Origin: Symbiodinium natans
Taxonomy: Eukaryota; Sar; Dinophyceae; Suessiales; Symbiodiniaceae
NCBI GenBank assembly: GCA_905221605.1
Contig: CAJNDS010000756.1
Span: 1-64,000, forward strand
Length of the DNA stretch: 64,000 nucleotides
Reading direction: 5' to 3'
Shown here in pieces: positions 61,719 to 64,000 of this stretch. How positions within the stretch are numbered: position 1 is the stretch's first letter; every line of letters starts with the position of its first letter. The notes beneath the pieces were generated by a model. It was not told the origin of the DNA. It did not search any database and saw only the letters and a program-made list of their open reading frames with translations. The position numbers and the translations under genes are program-made.

Positions 61719-61746
61719 CCGGAAAGTATTCACAATGTGAATACTT
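61719..61746. repeat. Palindrome AAGTATTCACAATGTG..., right copy
   Basis: The reverse complement of 47852-47879, including the CCGGA flank. Its centre (CACAATGTG) is the complement of the left copy's CACATTGTG. It lies 142 bases upstream of the chosen ATPase start. Confidence 0.9.
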
Positions 61747-61786
61747 ATAAATTTCTGGGACCTGGGGGCCCGGTAGGCGTCTGCAG

Positions 61787-62377
61787 TCACTGCATGGCCG
61801 CCGTGGCCGCGGCCGCTATCTCGTTGCAGAGCGCCGGCGGGAGGCTGTAGAGCTGGTCTCGACTGTGGCTGACCTTGTGCGTGCTGTTGGGCCCGCGCTG
61901 GGCCGCCTCGGGATGCTTCCCGTCCTGGAGGTGCGGGCAGGGCGTCCGCTTGGTGCACATTGGCTTGCTCGGCTCCCAGGGCAAATTGCTCCAAATGCGC
62001 GTCGGCTTACGGTAGAGAAACCCCCACACACAGTAGGTCGTGTCTTGAGAAGCCCTGACTGCGGGTTCTCGAGGGCCCACCAGCGCGGGCGGAGGTAGGC
62101 GAGGATCTCTAGCGTCCGGAGCACCACCGCGTCGGCGGCCTCCAAGTTGCGCGGACGAGTGCGCAGCGCGACGCTGTATTCTACACACGGTGGTGAACAC
62201 CAGATGAAATCGAAGTGGCCCGGTTCGAAGGCCTTGTAGTCCCAGGTCATGACGTCCGCCACGATGGTCGGGCGTGCCTTCGGATCCACGTCGAGGCTCG
62301 TCACCTCCCACTCGCGCGCCTCGAAAGCTCGACCCACGGATCCCGTGCCCGAGAAGAGCTCCAGCCCTTTTTAACAT
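61787..62377 (-). CDS. DNA cytosine-C5 methyltransferase; two frame breaks
   Basis: Starts ATG TTA AAA AGG at 62377. One surplus A in the A5 run puts the start out of frame with motif I (LELFSGTGSVGRAFEA). The motif frame continues FDFIWCSPPCVEYS, where the Cys of PPC is the catalytic nucleophile, then RWWALENPQSGLLKTRP (ENP motif). Near 62045 the frame changes to DTTYCVWGFLYRKPTRIW, HPEAAQRGP and SLPPALCNEIAAA, the usual end of phage- and virus-type enzymes of this family. The family methylates cytosine in DNA, protecting viral DNA or masking it. As it stands the gene is broken; the intact motifs argue for recent damage or sequencing indels. Confidence 0.75.
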   Translation of the reverse strand: MLKRAGALLGHGIRGSSFRGARVGGDEPRRGSEGTPDHRGGRHDLGLQGLRTGPLRFHLVFTTVCRIQRRAAHSSAQLGGRRRGGAPDARDPRLPPPALVGPREPAVRASQDTTYCVWGFLYRKPTRIWSNLPWEPSKPMCTKRTPCPHLQDGKHPEAAQRGPNSTHKVSHSRDQLYSLPPALCNEIAAAATAAMQ

Positions 62378-62454
62378 GGCGATGGGCAACGCCTGGGCAA
62401 CGAGGTTGAGGTGCCCAACTCTTTAGGCGACCCACGCAGAGAAGAAATTGAAAC

Positions 62455-62582
62455 AACTGTCCCCTGAGGGGACAGTTTTACCAAAATTTCTTCACGTTGC
62501 CAAGTCGGCCCACGCAGGCAGAACAATTTTCTGCAGTTGTCGTCTGAGGCGACAACTGCAGAAAATTTCTTCACGTCGCCAA
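62455..62582. other. Two hairpins with common flanks before the methyltransferase
   Basis: Stems AACTGTCCCC/GGGGACAGTT (62457-62478) and TGCAGTTGTCG/GGCGACAACTGCA (62532-62560). Both loops are TGA or TCTGA, and each hairpin is followed by AAAATTTCTTCACGT and GCCAAGTCGGCCCA. The first matches the stem at 8454-8480. Confidence 0.85.
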
Positions 62583-62714
62583 GTCGGCCCAGGGCTCCTC
62601 CTCCCAGGGTCTCGCGAGGAGCCACAGCACGGCGACGCCGCCGGCCAGCGTCAGCGAGACGCACAGGAACTCCCCGAAGCTCACGGGGCTGGCGCGTTCG
62701 CCGAGCAAGCGCAT
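62571..62714 (-). CDS. Small membrane protein, 47 aa
   Basis: A short frame with ATG in GATAAATGC: MRLLGERASPVSFGEFLCVS, then a hydrophobic segment LTLAGGVAVLWLLA, then an acidic Trp-containing tail. One transmembrane helix is expected. It is divergent from the plus-strand gene at 62742 with 27 bases between the ATGs. Small single-helix proteins are common in such viruses; the role is unknown. Confidence 0.5.
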   Translation of the reverse strand: MRLLGERASPVSFGEFLCVSLTLAGGVAVLWLLARPWEEEPWADLAT

Positions 62715-62741
62715 TTATCTGTCTCGATACAAAAACCGGTG

Positions 62742-63290
62742 ATGATCCAACTCGGCAACGTTCTCACCAACGCCAAAGGGGGGCGCTATACCCCACTGCG
62801 GAAAGAGGGTGGCAGCGACGCGCCAACATGGAAAAGCGGCTGGCTCCGGGTCTTGTGGAACCCCTCGAGCTACGGAGAACCTGAGGCGGTGCGCGTCTCC
62901 CTGTGCCTGGAGCCCGACGAGGCCGCCAAGGCCTTCTTCCAGAACACGGAGGAGCTGGTGACCAAGGCGCTCTCGGAGCACTCTCACCGCATCTTCGGCA
63001 AGCCCCTCAAACCAGAGGAGGTGAAGGAGCGGATGGCCAGCGCTGTCAAGACCAGCACACGCGGCACGGAGTTCCTCAAGTTGAAAATGAGCTGGGAGAG
63101 AGTACGACTCTGGGGACCCGAGGGAGAGGAGCTGCCGACGCAGCAGTGGGACCTGCAAGGCTGTTTCTGCAAAGTCCACGTGGAGCTGCGCCAGGTCTGG
63201 CTCATGAGTTCCCAGTGCGGCGTGCTGGCCGAGGTCACGGACGTGATGCTGCAGCAGGTTGACCCCCCGAAACCGCAATGCCCGTTCTAA
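62742..63290 (+). CDS. Possible OB-fold single-stranded-DNA-binding protein, 182 aa
   Basis: Start chosen at MIQLGNVLTNAKGGRYTPLR; the frame is open 98 codons further up, but that part overlaps hairpins. The body: SGWLRVLWNPSSYGEPEAVR, LCLEPDEAAKAFFQNTEELV, ending QGCFCKVHVELRQVWLMSSQ then CGVLAEVTDVMLQQ. That last pattern (hydrophobic strand, WLM, G, strand) resembles the end of viral ssDNA-binding proteins. This is a similarity by eye only. First gene of the plus-strand set. Confidence 0.5.
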   Translation: MIQLGNVLTNAKGGRYTPLRKEGGSDAPTWKSGWLRVLWNPSSYGEPEAVRVSLCLEPDEAAKAFFQNTEELVTKALSEHSHRIFGKPLKPEEVKERMASAVKTSTRGTEFLKLKMSWERVRLWGPEGEELPTQQWDLQGCFCKVHVELRQVWLMSSQCGVLAEVTDVMLQQVDPPKPQCPF

Positions 63291-63336
63291 ACGCGTTCGC
63301 TCGACCGCCGCCGCCGAGGGGGCGGTAATAAACATC

Positions 63337-63705
63337 ATGTCTTGGGCGCAGCAGCGCGAGAGCATCCGGCGGGCCGTGGAGGCGGGCGTCTCCGCGCACA
63401 CCTCCCGGCAGGGCTCGGAGCTGCTGCGTCTCCCCAACGCCCAGCAGCTCCTGCTCGCCCGACCGGACGGACAGCCCACGCGCGCGGGCCAGTTCTTCTA
63501 CCAGCTGGTCGGAAGGCGCCCGCCTTCCCGGCGCTTCAACGAGGGGCAGCCGCTCGTGCGCGACGGCCCCAACGACTACATTCTCCTTCGGGGGGGCGCC
63601 AAGAAACTGGTGCGGAGCCTGCAGCCCGACGGCAGCTACCGCGTCACCAAGCTGGGCAAGGCCTTCTTCAAAACCAAATGGACTGACTACATTGCGCTCC
63701 CGTGA
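63337..63705 (+). CDS. Orphan viral protein, 122 aa
   Basis: MSWAQQRESIRRAVEAGVSA, then GQFFYQLVGRRPPSRRFNEG and VRSLQPDGSYRVTKLGKAFF then KTKWTDYIALP. Compact, basic, mostly beta/alpha-looking. The ATG follows GTAATAAACATC. Its stop overlaps the next possible start in GTGA. No family recognised. Confidence 0.55.
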   Translation: MSWAQQRESIRRAVEAGVSAHTSRQGSELLRLPNAQQLLLARPDGQPTRAGQFFYQLVGRRPPSRRFNEGQPLVRDGPNDYILLRGGAKKLVRSLQPDGSYRVTKLGKAFFKTKWTDYIALP

Positions 63706-64000
63706 GGATCCGCGGGAGACGACGACGCGGACAGCCCTACCAGAGAGACGACTTCCTGCCCGTGACTCTGGACGGCTTGGGGCGCCAGAACGACGCCCTG
63801 GGCGAGGTTCAACAGCACCGGAACGTCATCGCGGCCGCGCTCCGCAAACTGGGGAACCCCGAGGACGGCGACGTGATCATGGAGCTCTCGGACGAGACCT
63901 ACCATCTGGACGCCTCGCGGGACTGGGGCGTCTCCAAGCAGACGATGCAGGTGGCGCAGAATCAGGTGAACACGGAGGTGACGCTCCGCCAACCCCTGGG
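63702..64000 (+). CDS. Partial viral gene running off the right edge
   Basis: The frame is open from after a TGA at 63684 to the window end. It reads RIRGRRRRGQPYQRDDFLPV, TLDGLGRQNDALGEVQQHRN, a helical VIAAALRKLGNPEDGDVIME and SDETYHLDASRDWGVSKQTM. The only start near the beginning is GTG at 63702, which overlaps the previous stop; the first in-frame ATG is at about 63874. Unknown function. A non-ATG start would be unusual for a nuclear gene. Confidence 0.45.
   Translation, partial: MRIRGRRRRGQPYQRDDFLPVTLDGLGRQNDALGEVQQHRNVIAAALRKLGNPEDGDVIMELSDETYHLDASRDWGVSKQTMQVAQNQVNTEVTLRQPL

Noticed and set aside
47100-64000. Bacteriophage or prophage origin
   Set aside because: S74 fibres, C5 methyltransferases and tight gene junctions occur in phages, but the jelly-roll capsid, penton, A32-type ATPase and rve integrase form the Polinton/PLV set, and no phage terminase, portal or tail genes are seen.

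Overview
The window looks like nuclear DNA of a dinoflagellate, most likely a Symbiodiniaceae/Suessiales relative. The evidence is (i) abundant plant/alveolate-type CCCTAAA/TTTAGGG repeats, terminal-like and interstitial, (ii) a split ABC-transporter gene whose introns use GT, GC and GA donors with an invariant G after the acceptor (AG^G), a known dinoflagellate splice signature, and (iii) an endogenous Polinton-like virus (PLV). No spliced leader, tRNA or rRNA was recognised. The identification is an inference from sequence features only.

Layout. 1-18.6 kb is almost gene-free: blocks of telomere-like repeat alternate with minisatellites (about 32, 42, 46, 96, 146 and 239 bp units), composite subtelomeric repeats and a foldback element with 85-bp inverted arms. 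18.6-29.9 kb is a nest of mobile DNA: a MULE-type transposase gene broken into oppositely oriented pieces, an AlkB-like 2-oxoglutarate/Fe(II) dioxygenase gene plus a partial inverted copy, a 1.06-kb tandem duplication, a 382-bp tandem duplication and at least twelve copies of a GC-rich repeat of about 75 bp. 29.9-34.8 kb holds gene fragments of unknown function inside a 0.82-kb duplication; the second copy ends exactly at telomeric repeat. 35.3-39.7 kb holds a second, three-exon AlkB-like gene framed by TCTGAAATCAGC repeats, with a deletion derivative beside it. 40.4-43.6 kb holds at least eight short exons of an ABCA-type nucleotide-binding domain, separated by introns rich in telomere-like repeats. 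43.6-46.8 kb is degenerate telomeric repeat.

From about 47.1 kb to the right edge lies the most interesting part: a GC-rich, compact viral gene set. On the minus strand, in order of transcription from the right, it encodes a small membrane protein, a cytosine-C5 DNA methyltransferase, an A32/FtsK-type packaging ATPase, a penton-like minor capsid protein, several small proteins, a membrane-active-looking Ala/Gly-rich protein, the major capsid protein, a CPHGR-repeat zinc protein joined to a nuclease-like domain, a giant S74-chaperone fibre, a retroviral-type (rve) integrase and two orphan proteins. A plus-strand set (ssDNA-binding-like protein, an orphan, and one gene running off the edge) starts at 62.7 kb. 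Genes abut with TAAATG junctions, three share a TATA-like promoter block, and intergenic DNA is filled with small hairpins whose stems change in a compensated way. At least six single-base frame breaks affect five viral genes, so the element is either a decaying endogenous copy or carries assembly indels. No DNA polymerase is in view; if present it should lie to the right.
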